In this document: positions 1-11,491 of the stretch, piece by piece
Layout: every line of letters begins with the position of its first letter
Position numbering within the stretch: position 1 is the stretch's first letter
Assembly: GCF_963678975.1 (NCBI RefSeq)
Contig: NC_089275.1
Location: forward strand, 24,365,977-24,429,976
Origin: Dysidea avara
Lineage: Eukaryota > Porifera > Demospongiae > Dictyoceratida > Dysideidae
Length of the DNA: 64,000 bases
Direction: 5' to 3'
Translations under genes and position numbers: made by a program
Notes under the pieces: generated by a model
Databases searched by the model: none
The model's input: the letters and a program-made list of their open reading frames with translations, nothing else
Told to the model about the DNA's origin: nothing

Positions 1-488
1 AGAATTATGCATTTTTGTTTTCTTGAAATCAATGGTCTTTACCCTTCACTGCAACACTAAAACTTTTATATCATTTGAAAGCCTATCCATTAAGGATTCT
101 GTTAAACCTTATCCCATCTCTGTATGCAGAAATTATAGGGATTTGTTCATTTACATAATGCAAAGCTACTACAGTGGCATTCAGAGTTTAAGGGTTAATG
201 CAGAAAAATACTCCCGGTGACTTGATCCACAGACAATTTGCAGTCTAGCCAAGTTGTTGAGACAGCCTATGATCAAGATTTCATCTGCATTCAGACATTG
301 TGACTTCTCATTTTATATTAAGAGTTGAATAACAGACTTTCAAACAATTAGCACTCAAAAAATATCTAGTATGTAACTCATATAATTGGGTATGAACTGA
401 GGTACAATACAGCTGCTTATAGATACTGCTTGCAGTAAGGTCAGTTGAGTGTTGTATTAGAGAGTACTTGGGTCAAGTCTGTGTATCG
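1..488. other. no gene seen
   Basis: AT-rich sequence with no coding region, RNA gene or clear repeat that I can support. The short open frame at 23-220 has no recognisable motif. Confidence 0.5.
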
Positions 489-701
489 TACGCAAGGAAA
501 TTTTGACGTCAGAAAAATTTGACAAGTTTGACGAATCAGTTTTATTCGTTAAATTTAAATTTATCTTGTTTATAAGCGCCTTTAAAAGTACTGGTTTTGT
601 CTACAATTTCTTGATTTTCGTCAAGTGTTGAACATTTTATTCGTCAAATCTGCTGAAGTGTGAATTCGTCAAATTTTTCTTACGTCAAAATTCCTTGCGT
701 A
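489..701. mobile_element. MITE with TA target duplication
   Basis: Terminal inverted repeats begin CGCAAGGAA at 491 and end TTCCTTGCG at 699. The repeat continues inward for about 40 bases as AATTTTGACGT then AGAAAAATTTGAC, with few mismatches. Each end abuts TA (489-490 and 700-701), as in Tc1/mariner-type MITEs. There is no coding capacity. Confidence 0.7.
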
Positions 702-811
702 CAGTAGGTCAACCAATGATTGGTTGCCCATGCAGTTAATTGTCTTACTAATGCAATAACAGTTGGGCTTTCTCAATAATCATACAGTATGGTTGTACTG
801 TATACTGTATT

Positions 812-1870
<1,059 letters not shown>

Positions 1871-3930
1871 ACTTGTAGTCGTGTGTAATGTTTATTTGTG
1901 CATAAGATGCTTTCAAGACTAGATTAAAATTCATACTTGGTTATCATGATACTGTTAATGATTGTGAGTGAGACTATAGCTCGCTGTGTAAATCATGATA
2001 CATGTACTGAATTTTTACTACTATCTTTTAACACTGTTGCCTAGTAGTAGTACACACACAGAGTGTACTGTAATTTGTCTCCCATTCAGGGTTGATACCA
2101 GGTCAGTACTAGTTATCTAGATCACCCACTGAACTGGATAACAAAATGCATCACACCCAGATTTGACTCGGATGTAACCCAGATTATTTAAAACTGAGGC
2201 GTGTGCCAAGAGCTACATTTTGGGTCATCCACTAGCCTATTAAGTTATTAAACAGGTAGTTATTTGATAACTAAACAGATAACTAACCATCAGTAAATGG
2301 GTGTGGTGTCTCGTAAGTTTACAGACGCAGAATACATTTCCTATAAATGGGTGTGATGCATACAAATTTCTACACACCTTACTGATAAAATTTAGTGTGG
2401 CTTCATGTATGGTGGCAACAGATATTCACAAATTTTCAGTAAGTTAGGATGGCTCAGAAAAGAAGCTGGCCTGCTGCAAACTAGACTATGACTCATGCAA
2501 TAACTATCTATTAGTGGGCGTGGCTCCTGCAGATAGCAATGGATTGCATACTTACAGACTGCAACATGCCTACAGATGGTAAGCTTGGCTCACAAAAGAA
2601 AAGAAGCAGGAGTGTAGCAGGACTAGACCAACACATTATTGCACTTCCAGATCGTCAAGCTAATTGATTTATTTCACATGTGATCCACACCCAGATAATT
2701 TACGATGTAATCATGCCTGAATGACCTGTGACCTCACAATTGTGACCCAGTCTGGGAAAACCAGCCTATTTAAGAGTATCTTGTTAGAGTATTAAGAGTA
2801 TCTTATTAGTGGTTTGAAGTATTTAGTGTGTTGTAGCTCGCCAGTGGTTGAAGCTGTGTGTACCACTTTTATACCAATTCCTTATCTTCCAGAGAATCCA
2901 CTGTACAAGTAACCATCAGCTAAGTTTCCCACCATTTCAGGTAGTTTTTAAACTGAGGTTTACTGTAACAGGCGAGTTCCAAAGGGATGGGAGGCAGGGG
3001 CCCGGAGGAGGGTCTCGTCAACAGACTGTATTTTCTCTTTATTCATTTGGTTGGGAGACTAGGTCACAGGCTGTTTAAAAATCTTAAAGTGAAAGGCATA
3101 GGGATGAATTTGGCCAAATTATGGGCCATTCAGGTCTCAAAACTGACTAAAATAAAAGGACGTTTACGGCACAGGTCTTTATTCAACACCACTGTGCTGT
3201 ATAGTCACATACAGCCATGGCCGCCACTGTGCTTGAGAATAGCAGCCAGCAAAAGCAAACCACTGAAGTCTAGCTGATTTTAATAATGAAATTGATGGGT
3301 TATTCGTGTAGCCTTGTGTTGTTGGTGAAACCGATTTTCCCAGACCCAATCACATTTATGTCAATGACCAAGTATATTGACAGCAATTTAAGCATATGTC
3401 GAGGGCACTACAACACTCTAAAATCGTAAGAAACTTGTAAAACACGCCAGACACAGCTGATATACTAAATTAACAAACAATTGTTCAGATCATGTGACCT
3501 CTGCTGGCTCGATTTTTATTTCAGATATGTACTGTACAGTAGTCAGAGTAATGAATGTCTTAATTATTGATATGAGTCAAAGTGAAAGCCAAGGACTATA
3601 AGTATTCTGTTATTGCTTTATTATATGTGCAGAGTATTTAAATATTTCAATAGACATTACAGTAGATCACATAAGTACAATATGATTGTGATAAAATATT
3701 TTGGTAATAGAAAATTTTGGTGAATTTGACAAATCAACTTCAACTCGCCAATAAATATCTAGTAGAGAGAGTGCAGTGTACCACAAGAATTCACTAAAAA
3801 TATTATTCGGCAAATTCTATCTCAAGTAAAATCATCAAAATTTAATATCGTATAGTATCATAGATAACTTAAACTCAAATAATAACACAGGGACACAGCT
3901 ACATTGTATGTATGTTACTTTGTGAATATA
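1871..3930. other. no gene seen
   Basis: About 2 kb without a supportable coding region. The short frames at 2,848-3,277 have no recognisable domain. A small direct repeat of TTAGAGTATTAAGAGTATCTT type occurs near 2,780-2,810. Confidence 0.45.
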
Positions 3931-3971
3931 ATTATGTATGTTAAATTATATGTAGTGTTATTTTTAGAACA

Positions 3972-5237
3972 ATGCTCACATTGAAAAGTTTTGGTAAACC
4001 GATAAGGTATGGATGGAAGACAGTTTGCAGTCGGTCATCGTCTACTGCTTTTGTACAAATGAAGGAGATAATTAGTGAACAATTAGATGACATAAGGCAG
4101 GCTGGTACTTGGAAAACTGAACGAGTTATTAATACTCCACAGGCAGCACAAATTGGAGTACAAGGCCAAAGTTCTAAGCTACTCAATTTCTGTGCAAACA
4201 ACTACTTGGGGCTTTCTTCACATCCAGAGGTGATAGCAGCTGGAAAGAAAGCCCTGGATAGCCATGGTGCTGGTCTCAGCTCTACACGATTCATCTGTGG
4301 TACTATGGATATCCACATAAAGCTTGAGAAGCAGTTAGCTGATTTTCACTCGAAAGATGATGCCATTCTTTATCCAAGTTGTTTTGATGCTAATGCTGGA
4401 CTATTTGAAGCATTGCTTCAGCCAGAGGATGCAGTATTCAGTGATGAACTCAACCATGCCTCCATTATAGATGGGATCCGACTGTGTAAAGCTCAGAAAT
4501 ATCGCTACAAACATCTTGACATGGCAGACCTTGAAGCACAGCTGAGTAGTGTTAAACAAGTCAGGATGAAGCTTATTGTTACAGATGGTGCCTTTAGTAT
4601 GGATGGAGATGTCACACCAATGAACAGAATTATTGAACTGGCTGAGAAATACAATGCATTAGTCTTCAGTGATGAATGTCACACAACTGGCTTCTTGGGA
4701 AAAACAGGTCGTGGCATAGAAGAGTACTGCGATCTAAAGGGTAAAGTGGATATCATTAATTCTACATTGGGTAAAGCCCTAGGTGGAGCAGCAGGAGGCT
4801 ACACTGCTAGCTGTAAGGAATTAACTACCTTACTCCGTCAGAAGTCACGGCCTTATTTATTCTCTAATTCATTGCCACCACCTGTTGTTTGTCAAGCCAG
4901 CAAAGTGATGGAGTTGTTGTCTTCTAATTCTGACTTGTGTGAAAAGCTGGCACAGAACACACAGCGTTTCCGCAGTAAAATGAAAGCTGCTGGATTTACA
5001 TTGTCTGGCAGTGATCATCCTATTACTCCAGTGATGCTTGGTGATGCCAAGCTAGCTAGTGAATTTGCTGATGAAATGCTGCAACAAGGAATATTTGTGA
5101 TTGGGTTTAGCTATCCTGTTGTACCTAAAGGGAAAGCACGCATCCGAGTACAATTATCTGCTGTCCACTCTACAGAAGACATTGATAGATGTGTTGATGC
5201 TTTTATCACTATCGGTAAAAGCAAGGGAGTTATTTAA
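3972..5237 (+). CDS. GCAT: 2-amino-3-ketobutyrate coenzyme A ligase / glycine C-acetyltransferase, mitochondrial
   Basis: A PLP enzyme of the alpha-oxoamine synthase family. It converts 2-amino-3-oxobutyrate and CoA to glycine and acetyl-CoA, the second step of threonine breakdown, in the mitochondrial matrix. The 421-residue frame is complete and close to the usual animal length. Residues 1-27 are basic and rich in Ser/Arg with no acid, as in a targeting presequence. The substrate/CoA region reads NFCANNYLGLSSHPEV, then SSTRFICGT; DECHTTGF (Asp234, His237) is the PLP-ring region; STLGKALGG gives the Schiff-base lysine, Lys268. The start ATG at 3,972 is preceded at 3,961 by TTTTTAG, which could be the acceptor of a 5'-UTR intron. 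The coding sequence itself has no intron, whereas the neighbouring genes are split, so a retrocopy origin is possible; the frame shows no damage. The family call is firm. Confidence 0.96.
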   Translation: MLTLKSFGKPIRYGWKTVCSRSSSTAFVQMKEIISEQLDDIRQAGTWKTERVINTPQAAQIGVQGQSSKLLNFCANNYLGLSSHPEVIAAGKKALDSHGAGLSSTRFICGTMDIHIKLEKQLADFHSKDDAILYPSCFDANAGLFEALLQPEDAVFSDELNHASIIDGIRLCKAQKYRYKHLDMADLEAQLSSVKQVRMKLIVTDGAFSMDGDVTPMNRIIELAEKYNALVFSDECHTTGFLGKTGRGIEEYCDLKGKVDIINSTLGKALGGAAGGYTASCKELTTLLRQKSRPYLFSNSLPPPVVCQASKVMELLSSNSDLCEKLAQNTQRFRSKMKAAGFTLSGSDHPITPVMLGDAKLASEFADEMLQQGIFVIGFSYPVVPKGKARIRVQLSAVHSTEDIDRCVDAFITIGKSKGVI

Positions 5238-5654
5238 AACATTATGTAGGTAACTGGGTTTAGGATATTTTGCATATTATAATTCTTTTGTTGCTGACTG
5301 TAGAGTCATTGTGCATAACATTGGTTATGTATATAAATTTGACTTCTATATTGTATTTTGTTTTACAGCTTATTGTTAAGAAGTTGAATCACTCCTCAAA
5401 AATTGTACACACTCTTGTACAACAATTTTCACAACAGAACCAGCTGAATTTAAAATGAGATTATGATGGTACAGCACATTAGTGTACATAGTATATACTT
5501 AAGAAGGCTATACGTGTAAAGGGGTGCAATATCAATTATGTTTGTTGAGCTGAACTAGGTGAAATGAAAATGTTTGCGGACATGTCAGGGTATTGAATTA
5601 GAAAATGGCCTGTATAGCATAGATTTCTATTAGAAACTCTCCAGAAGACAATAC
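5238..5654. other. GCAT 3' flank, no gene seen
   Basis: AT-rich 3' flank of GCAT. No convincing AATAAA within the first 200 bases and no further gene seen. Confidence 0.4.
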
Positions 5655-5895
5655 TACACTGTAAAAAAATTAGTAGTGAATTTCACTACTAATTTCTGCC
5701 ACAATACTGACTATTTTGAGTAGTGATGTTCACTACTCTTTTGTGATGACCCTCACTACATATAGCACTACATGGTAGTGATCTTTTTATTCCGGATGCA
5801 TATATTAAAGCAAATTCACACAGTAAAAACAACTAGTGAAGGTCACTACTAGTACTTGCCACAATACTCACTATTTTTGTGTAGTGACCATATGT
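5655..5895. repeat. palindromic repeat built of TAGTGA/TCACTA units
   Basis: At least four small palindromes of the form TAGTGA-N2-6-TCACTA lie here (around 5,673, 5,722, 5,780 and 5,837). Two larger units (5,656-5,755 and 5,818-5,895) share CAGTAAAAA followed by CACTACTA and TGCCACAATACT. It looks like a small transposon derivative, but I could not fix its ends. Confidence 0.55.
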
Positions 5896-6122
5896 ATGAG
5901 TCAGTTCCATATTAAAATATGAGTATTGAAGCATTGCATTATCATGAAAATGTAAAAAACGTGATTATATGCTTAGCTCAAAGATTAACTAGAAAGTCTT
6001 GTTTGTTTACAGGTTATAGCAACAAAACTTCCTATATATTATAGTACAGGTTTGCAACAGCAGTAGCTATATTATGAGTTGTATGCAATGATAAAAGCAA
6101 TGCTTGAAGGTGTTCAAGAACA

Positions 6123-7324
6123 TCAGAAAATAGTGCACTTTACTGCAATAATAGCTGAAATGTAGAGCATTGCATTGATGCTGATACTCCTGGCACTGCT
6201 GGTGCTACTGCTTTCATTTTCAACAACCTGTATTTAAAAGTAATTGCATATGGCTTGTGTGGCTCATATTTGTCTTACCGGACAGGAGCCAGTGTCTTGA
6301 ATATCACAACTAGAGAATACTGTTCTGACTGTGACAGTTGTTTCACCAGCTTCACTGAAAAATAAACCTATAAGGTTGATTGATAAACCAGAAAACACTT
6401 ACTGGCCATATTCTATTAATTCACGAACACAACATCCAATAGCATCAATTCCATTTTGTAAATCCTGAATGGAAATAATTATATACCTAGTATGTTTGAA
6501 TAATTAAAATGCAACAACTATATCAACATCTGAATTGGCATTGCATACAAGTGCAGGGAATTTTACCTATGAGCTATAATAGATACCTACAATGGATTAC
6601 ATGCATTGTGGCATACAGTCATTTTGTCTTGGCAAATGGTACTGTGTAGTATAGTTGTGCATACAAATACAGAATACGGAGGTATATTTAGAATTTACAC
6701 TACCTCTCTACAGGTAGATGAGCACTGCTGTGAAGTAGCTAGTGAATTGCAGTCTCCTCCTGTTTCCTAAATGGATTGCAATGTCATGCGTAGTAGTGTG
6801 TTCATTCATTTTAGCTCCATATACTTACAACAGCAGCTCTAAATCTAGTAAATCCATCACTGTGTAAGTAGTTAACACAACTGGTAGTTCCAAATGATAC
6901 ACACACCAAATCTGGAAGTGCACGAAGTGGTGGTTGATCTTCCTAGTGAATAAGGTGAATATGGCAATGTCATACATGTACATCACATAATTATTATTAT
7001 GCCAATAATATAATGTATGTATATATAACTTGTTCTATACATGCAGCAGACTTAATGACACATGCATGTATGCAGTACTTCATCAATGCAACTCTCTAGT
7101 AGTCTTAGTGCTAGACTGATGCATCTTGGTGTGCAGAATGACAGCTGATCACTCCTGGTAATTCCACTCCTGGTTCCTTCTAACACAGCACGAACATTAC
7201 CAAAAGCATTTGCACAACTTGCATCGCTATTCAGCTGATCAGTAGCAGTCTGACATGATTGCCCCACAACAGATCCAAGCAGTTGCATAGCAAAAATGAG
7301 AGAAAGATTAAGCTTAATCCCCAT
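6123..7324 (-). CDS. small cysteine-rich secreted, probably GPI-anchored protein (six exons)
   Basis: Hand-assembled from six exons on the minus strand: 7079-7324, 6829-6942, 6704-6766, 6403-6464, 6279-6354, 6123-6227. Every internal boundary has AG acceptor and GT donor (exons 2 and 4 with GTAAGT), and the lengths sum to 666 nt, giving 221 residues plus TGA. Residues 1-22 (MGIKLNLSLIFAMQLLGSVV) form a signal peptide. The mature part carries about 14 cysteines, including CTPRC, the pair GCC and SSTC, and no domain I recognise. The C-terminus is a serine-rich stretch followed by a hydrophobic tail (INAMLYISAIIAV), as in GPI-anchor signals, so a cell-surface location is inferred. A TATA box lies at 7376-7383 and a 74-bp tandem array just upstream. 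The exon 1 donor (GTACTG) is weak. The gene model is well supported; the function is unknown. Confidence 0.8.
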
Positions 7325-7375
7325 CTTTGATTCTGTTATCAGTTGCTGATAATTGTTGTTGATGTTCTCAGCTGG

Positions 7376-7383
7376 CTTTTATA
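7376..7383 (-). promoter_or_regulatory. TATA box of the cysteine-rich secreted gene
   Basis: On the minus strand the sequence reads TATAAAAG, 52 bases upstream of the start codon at 7324. A start of transcription about 25-30 bases downstream would give a 5' UTR of some 25 nt. Confidence 0.55.
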
Positions 7384-7395
7384 ACCAAGTGCCTA

Positions 7396-7691
7396 GTGGT
7401 GTGATGAAATTGAAGAAGCCCACATTTATATGGGGTGATATATACTGACGTTGACACGCCATGCACCGAGTGGTGTGATGAAATTGAAGAAGCCCACATT
7501 TATATGGGGTGATATATAATGACGTTGACACGCCATGCACCGAGTGGTGTGATGAAATTGAAGAAGTCCACATTTATATGGGGTGGTATATAATGACGTT
7601 GACACGCCATGCACCGAGTGGTGTGATGAAATTGAAGAAGCCCACATTTATATGGGGTGATATATAATGACGTTGACACGCCATGCACCGT
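7396..7691 (-). repeat. four tandem 74-bp repeats upstream of the secreted gene
   Basis: Copies begin at 7396, 7470, 7544 and 7618 and differ by only a few bases. On the minus strand each contains CAACGTCA (CRE half-site-like), a TATATATCACCCCATATAAA stretch (CArG/TATA-like) and TTCAATTTCATCACACCAC. The array ends 13 bp upstream of the gene's TATA box, so amplification of a promoter or enhancer module is plausible. Short open frames through it (repeats of HHTTRCMACQR type) are a by-product. Confidence 0.9.
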
Positions 7692-8459
7692 AACATTGTT
7701 AAATGATGGGAGTTCCCCAAATCTTCCCTGGTGTGTGTGATATATATAAGTGCATTATTGAATTTTTATATGTATGCAATATGATAAGCCTAGCAAGGAG
7801 TACATCAAATCCTCTGTGTAGGGTGTGCACATTGCATGGTTATGACAAAGTGATGCATAATTTGTATACACTGTACCATGCACATTAAACAACACTGTAA
7901 TAATATTATATAAAAGTTGTGATAATATTGGTGCATAAAACAGCCTAAGAATTAATAACAGAGTTAACACATACAATGTCGTGCTGCAGAGTGAAATCTC
8001 ATAGGGTTACCCTATGGGATCACCAAAATGGTCATGAAGTTGGAACCTATGTAACCACACTTAAACATGATCATAGTTTAATTTCACTATAGCAAAGTAG
8101 TCTCAAAAAGTGTCCACACAAAACTACGCTGTATATCAAGTTGTCACGTTAATATAACGTTATCGGAAAGGGGAGAGTTTTGCTCCAATGATATGTAAAT
8201 AATCCCCTACTAGACTTACTACAATATATGTGGTTGTATCATCATGTTAATAAGGACAGAATGAAGGAGTACATGCAAAATAATCAAAACCAATCAGTGC
8301 CTTGGTGTGGCTCCTTATGCAAAAACAATATTGGGTATTACCAATGCATTGACTGGCAGATTTCAATATCATGCAAAACTCACCAACATTATTGTTGACA
8401 TCAAAGCAGGAAAATTTATAAAGTGTACCTTGGGTAATGCCAAATTGAATGTAAACTTA
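7692..8459. other. no gene seen
   Basis: No supportable gene. The phrase GGGTATTACCAATGCATTG near 8,332 recurs at 9,030 and 10,031, so part of this stretch belongs to the dispersed repeat described at 8,940 and 9,945. Confidence 0.4.
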
Positions 8460-8625
8460 CAATTTCGAGCGTTACTCGGATGGCTGCAAGTTCGAGGCTG
8501 CCCAGGTCCAGTCATGGATTTTTCTCCTTTCTCCACCTTTTTAAACAAACAACTTTAAACAGGCTGTAGGACCAGGTGCCCTACAGACCTTCAGCACTTG
8601 TGCTGTAAAGCCTTAATAAATAAAC
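8460..8625 (+). mobile_element. SINE-like repeat, copy 1
   Basis: Contains a B-box-like GTTCGAGGCTG and the phrase CTGCCCAGGTCCAGTCATGG. It ends CTGTAAAGCCTTAATAAATAAA, resembling a polyadenylation-type SINE tail. A second copy lies 290 bp downstream in the same orientation. The tRNA-derived origin is inferred from the B-box only. Confidence 0.6.
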
Positions 8626-8754
8626 TAATATCCATTTGGTTCCACATGGGGTACTTTGAGATAATAAGTCACTCTCTAGAGTTCCTATGGATACAAATAC
8701 ATGAAATTAACAAGGAGAAAACATCTTGACTGCCTGGCAGACTCCTGTAAGCGT

Positions 8755-8925
8755 TCAAGCATTAATCGGATAGCTGCAGGTTTGAGGCTGCCCAGGTCCA
8801 GTCATGGATTTTTTTTCTCCTTTCTCCATCTTGCAAACATACTTTCTGTAACAACTTTAAACAGGCTGTAAGACCAGGTGTCCTACAGACCTTCAGCACT
8901 TGTGTTGTAAAGCCTTAATATATAT
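8755..8925 (+). mobile_element. SINE-like repeat, copy 2
   Basis: The same order of blocks as copy 1: AGGTTTGAGGCTGCCCAGG, TTTCTCCTTTCTCCATCTT, AACTTTAAACAGGCTGTA, CAGACCTTCAGCACTTGTG, TAAAGCCTTAATA. It differs by scattered substitutions and a 15-base insertion near 8,846. The tail runs into a TA repeat. Confidence 0.6.
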
Positions 8926-8939
8926 ATATTTTTAATGGA

Positions 8940-9125
8940 GTCCGTAATATGTTAATAAAATAACATGCATGGTTTGTGGATTTTGTGGCTGCTTACTAAA
9001 TCACATTACCTGCAAAGTGTATGCTTGGGTATTACCAATGTACACTTAAATGATTGAATGATAATTTCAATCACAAAAGTACAGGTTTAGTACCACGTTT
9101 CATGCAGACAATTAAAAACAGATAT
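8940..9125 (+). repeat. direct repeat pair, copy 1
   Basis: Repeated at 9,945-10,128. Shared phrases are GATTTTGTGGCTGC, TTGGGTATTACCAATGTACA, CACAAAAGTACAGGTT and CATGCAGACAATTAAAAA. No conserved reading frame. Confidence 0.65.
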
Positions 9126-9944
9126 ATGCATGCAGTAAATTGAGCAGTGGCAGAAGTAGATGATGTGAGAGGGCTGACCAGAGTATAGAATTTCTGGTCT
9201 GAGGGCTGCACCCCTAAGACAAAAGTTGAAGCCATTTAGCTTTATGATGTCTCAAAGTGCACTATAATAATTTATAGGTACTAAAACACCAACTTTTTAA
9301 GTTAAAAAAGGCTATTTACAGTCAATAAAAAACTCAAGTTTGTTAGCTGTTGACTACAGGATTAATAAACGTACAGCACGTATAAGCATGCAGTACAAAA
9401 CAGCCTTAAGTACCCTATAGACACCTGGAAATACTTGGTACAGTGGTAATATACCAGCTTTCAAAGAAAGAAGTCAGTGGTATATTCTCGCTGTAGGCAA
9501 AATAGACTTTTTTTTGATTTCAGAATACTCAATTTTAGGAACACGTTTTTATGACTACCATTCTATTAGAGTATATTGATCTTTTTCAGGGTTTTCAGTC
9601 CCATCCCAAGAAGGATAATTTCAGGAAGATATTATTCTGAGGGGACTAAGTCCCCCTTAGCAGACCGAGGAAAGCTTCAGCCCCCTCTTTCCGCCGCCTA
9701 TGAAATTGAGCAAAGCAAGCTTAAGCCTACTTAGAATTGAAGTCAAATTTCAGATATATATTTCAGTCCTACTCCTAGTTATATCATGTACAACATTGCC
9801 TCACGAAAATGGTAAAAATAAAATTTAAAAAGGTTACCTTAATTAAATTGACTTGTTTGATAGATTGACTGATTAACTTTTTTTGTTGACAATAGAGGAG
9901 AATAATCTACTATGGGTAATACCAAAATTATAAACTTGCAATCC
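9126..9944. other. no gene seen
   Basis: No gene recognised. A short pyrimidine/purine-rich inverted patch near 9,650-9,700 (CCCCTTAGCAGACC, GCCCCCTCTTT) resembles the ends of the CCCCT-type MITEs elsewhere in the window but is incomplete. Confidence 0.35.
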
Positions 9945-10128
9945 ACAAAATGTTAATTAAATAACACACTTTATAGTTTCTGCATTTTGTGGCTGCACTA
10001 AATCACATTTTCCTGCAAAGTGCATGGCTTGGGTATTACCAATGTACACTTGGAAATGCATAATAATGTTACTCACAAAAGTACAGGTTCAGTACCGGGT
10101 TCCATGCAGACAATTAAAAAAAAAAGAA
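9945..10128 (+). repeat. direct repeat pair, copy 2
   Basis: The second copy of the 8,940-9,125 sequence in the same orientation, followed by an A-rich run. The two copies are diverged, so the duplication is not recent. Confidence 0.65.
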
Positions 10129-11090
10129 TTTGATACCAATATATACAATAAAATAATTAAGCAAACCAAAAAAATTAAGAGGGAAGTCAAATTTCAGATA
10201 TTTCAGCCCTAGCATACCATACCATGTACATCACAAAAAAGTTGTGGATAAAATAAAAAGATATAGGTTATCTTTGATTAAAATAAATTTTAACAATTGC
10301 AGTGCACACAATGTATTAATGCATGCCTATCTTTTCCTTGGGTATAGCTAATACCAGGCCATGCGTCTATATACCCAGTACTTATATTATACAGAACTTT
10401 ACAATTTTAGTACTTGTGTGGAGCTTATGAGCCGCTAAATCCTTCAGTGGTTCATAAGCTCCTGACTTGAATTTAAGCCCAGTATCATTATATGCATGCA
10501 ATGTGTTACAGTAATTCAAATATTGCACATGCATGGCATTGCAGTAATACACATAATTTTGGATTAAGCATTAATGTACCACTTGATTTGGGGTTTGCTC
10601 TTTTTCATTACATTTTATTAGATAATCATATGCATTGTACTTAATGCTATATACATTTAGTAACACAATAACATTACAAAATTTGTGTTAACATGTACTT
10701 AGCACCATCTTGCACATGCATGATACTGCTTTATCAAGATAATTACTTTCTGTATATATGCTTACAACTGAACTAATACTATTATTTATCAGTATAATGA
10801 TGGACAGTATTAAGAATCAATACGGTATAGTTACTCTAATAAAAATGCTTTAGAATGGCTCATTTATACTAATGGTTTCCTTCAGTCAATTGGTATTTGC
10901 AATATGTTGTGGTATTTCAATTATCACGATAACAAAAAATACCACTCAGTGTATATACGTATATATCCTTAATCATACTGAAATATTAATTTGTCAAACA
11001 CTATTAATCAGTACACCTTAAAAAAATATAAGTATTATCAAAATGAAATATTGCAATATACACACATTTTAAAAGCATAGATCATATTAC
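10129..11090. other. D2HGDH downstream flank, no gene seen
   Basis: Very AT-rich DNA with many short inverted AT runs. It includes the 3' flank of D2HGDH; no other gene seen. Confidence 0.4.
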
Positions 11091-11491
11091 TCAATCAGTG
11101 TAAGGTAAAGTCTTATATGGATTAAGAATTCCCTATATAATAAGGATAAAAGAATACTATACATACACATCAAAGCTGTAGACTCACCTTTGGATCAAAA
11201 AGTTTTTTTATATCTTCCATTAACGTTACAGCTTCCTTGCTCTTCGAATGGTAAATATATTTAGATTTTTTAAACCCAAGACCATGTTCTGGACTGATGC
11301 TTCCTCTATGTTTAGCTACAAGTACAAAATTTAGAATAAAATTTATTGCATGGATGGAAAGATGTACATAGACTATCTAGTGCATACAGCTTAATTGAAA
11401 CTTGTACCTGTCCAATCAAACAAAAATGGTTCTATTAATCCCAGCAGCTCTAATGAATGGCTGTCCCCCACTACATTAAGATGAAGATTAC
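11091..11491 (-). CDS. D2HGDH: D2HGDH exons 15-17 (C-terminus)
   Basis: Exon 15 begins GNLHLNV and completes the metal-binding GHxGDGNxH motif; exon 16 carries [15 protein letters not shown] with the conserved Glu-His; exon 17 is 14 codons, [13 protein letters not shown] and TGA at 11,091-11,093. Confidence 0.95.

Noticed and set aside
7379..7688. Three overlapping minus-strand frames of HHTTRCMACQR type
   Set aside because: They simply translate the 74-bp tandem repeats in successive copies; no start context or homology.
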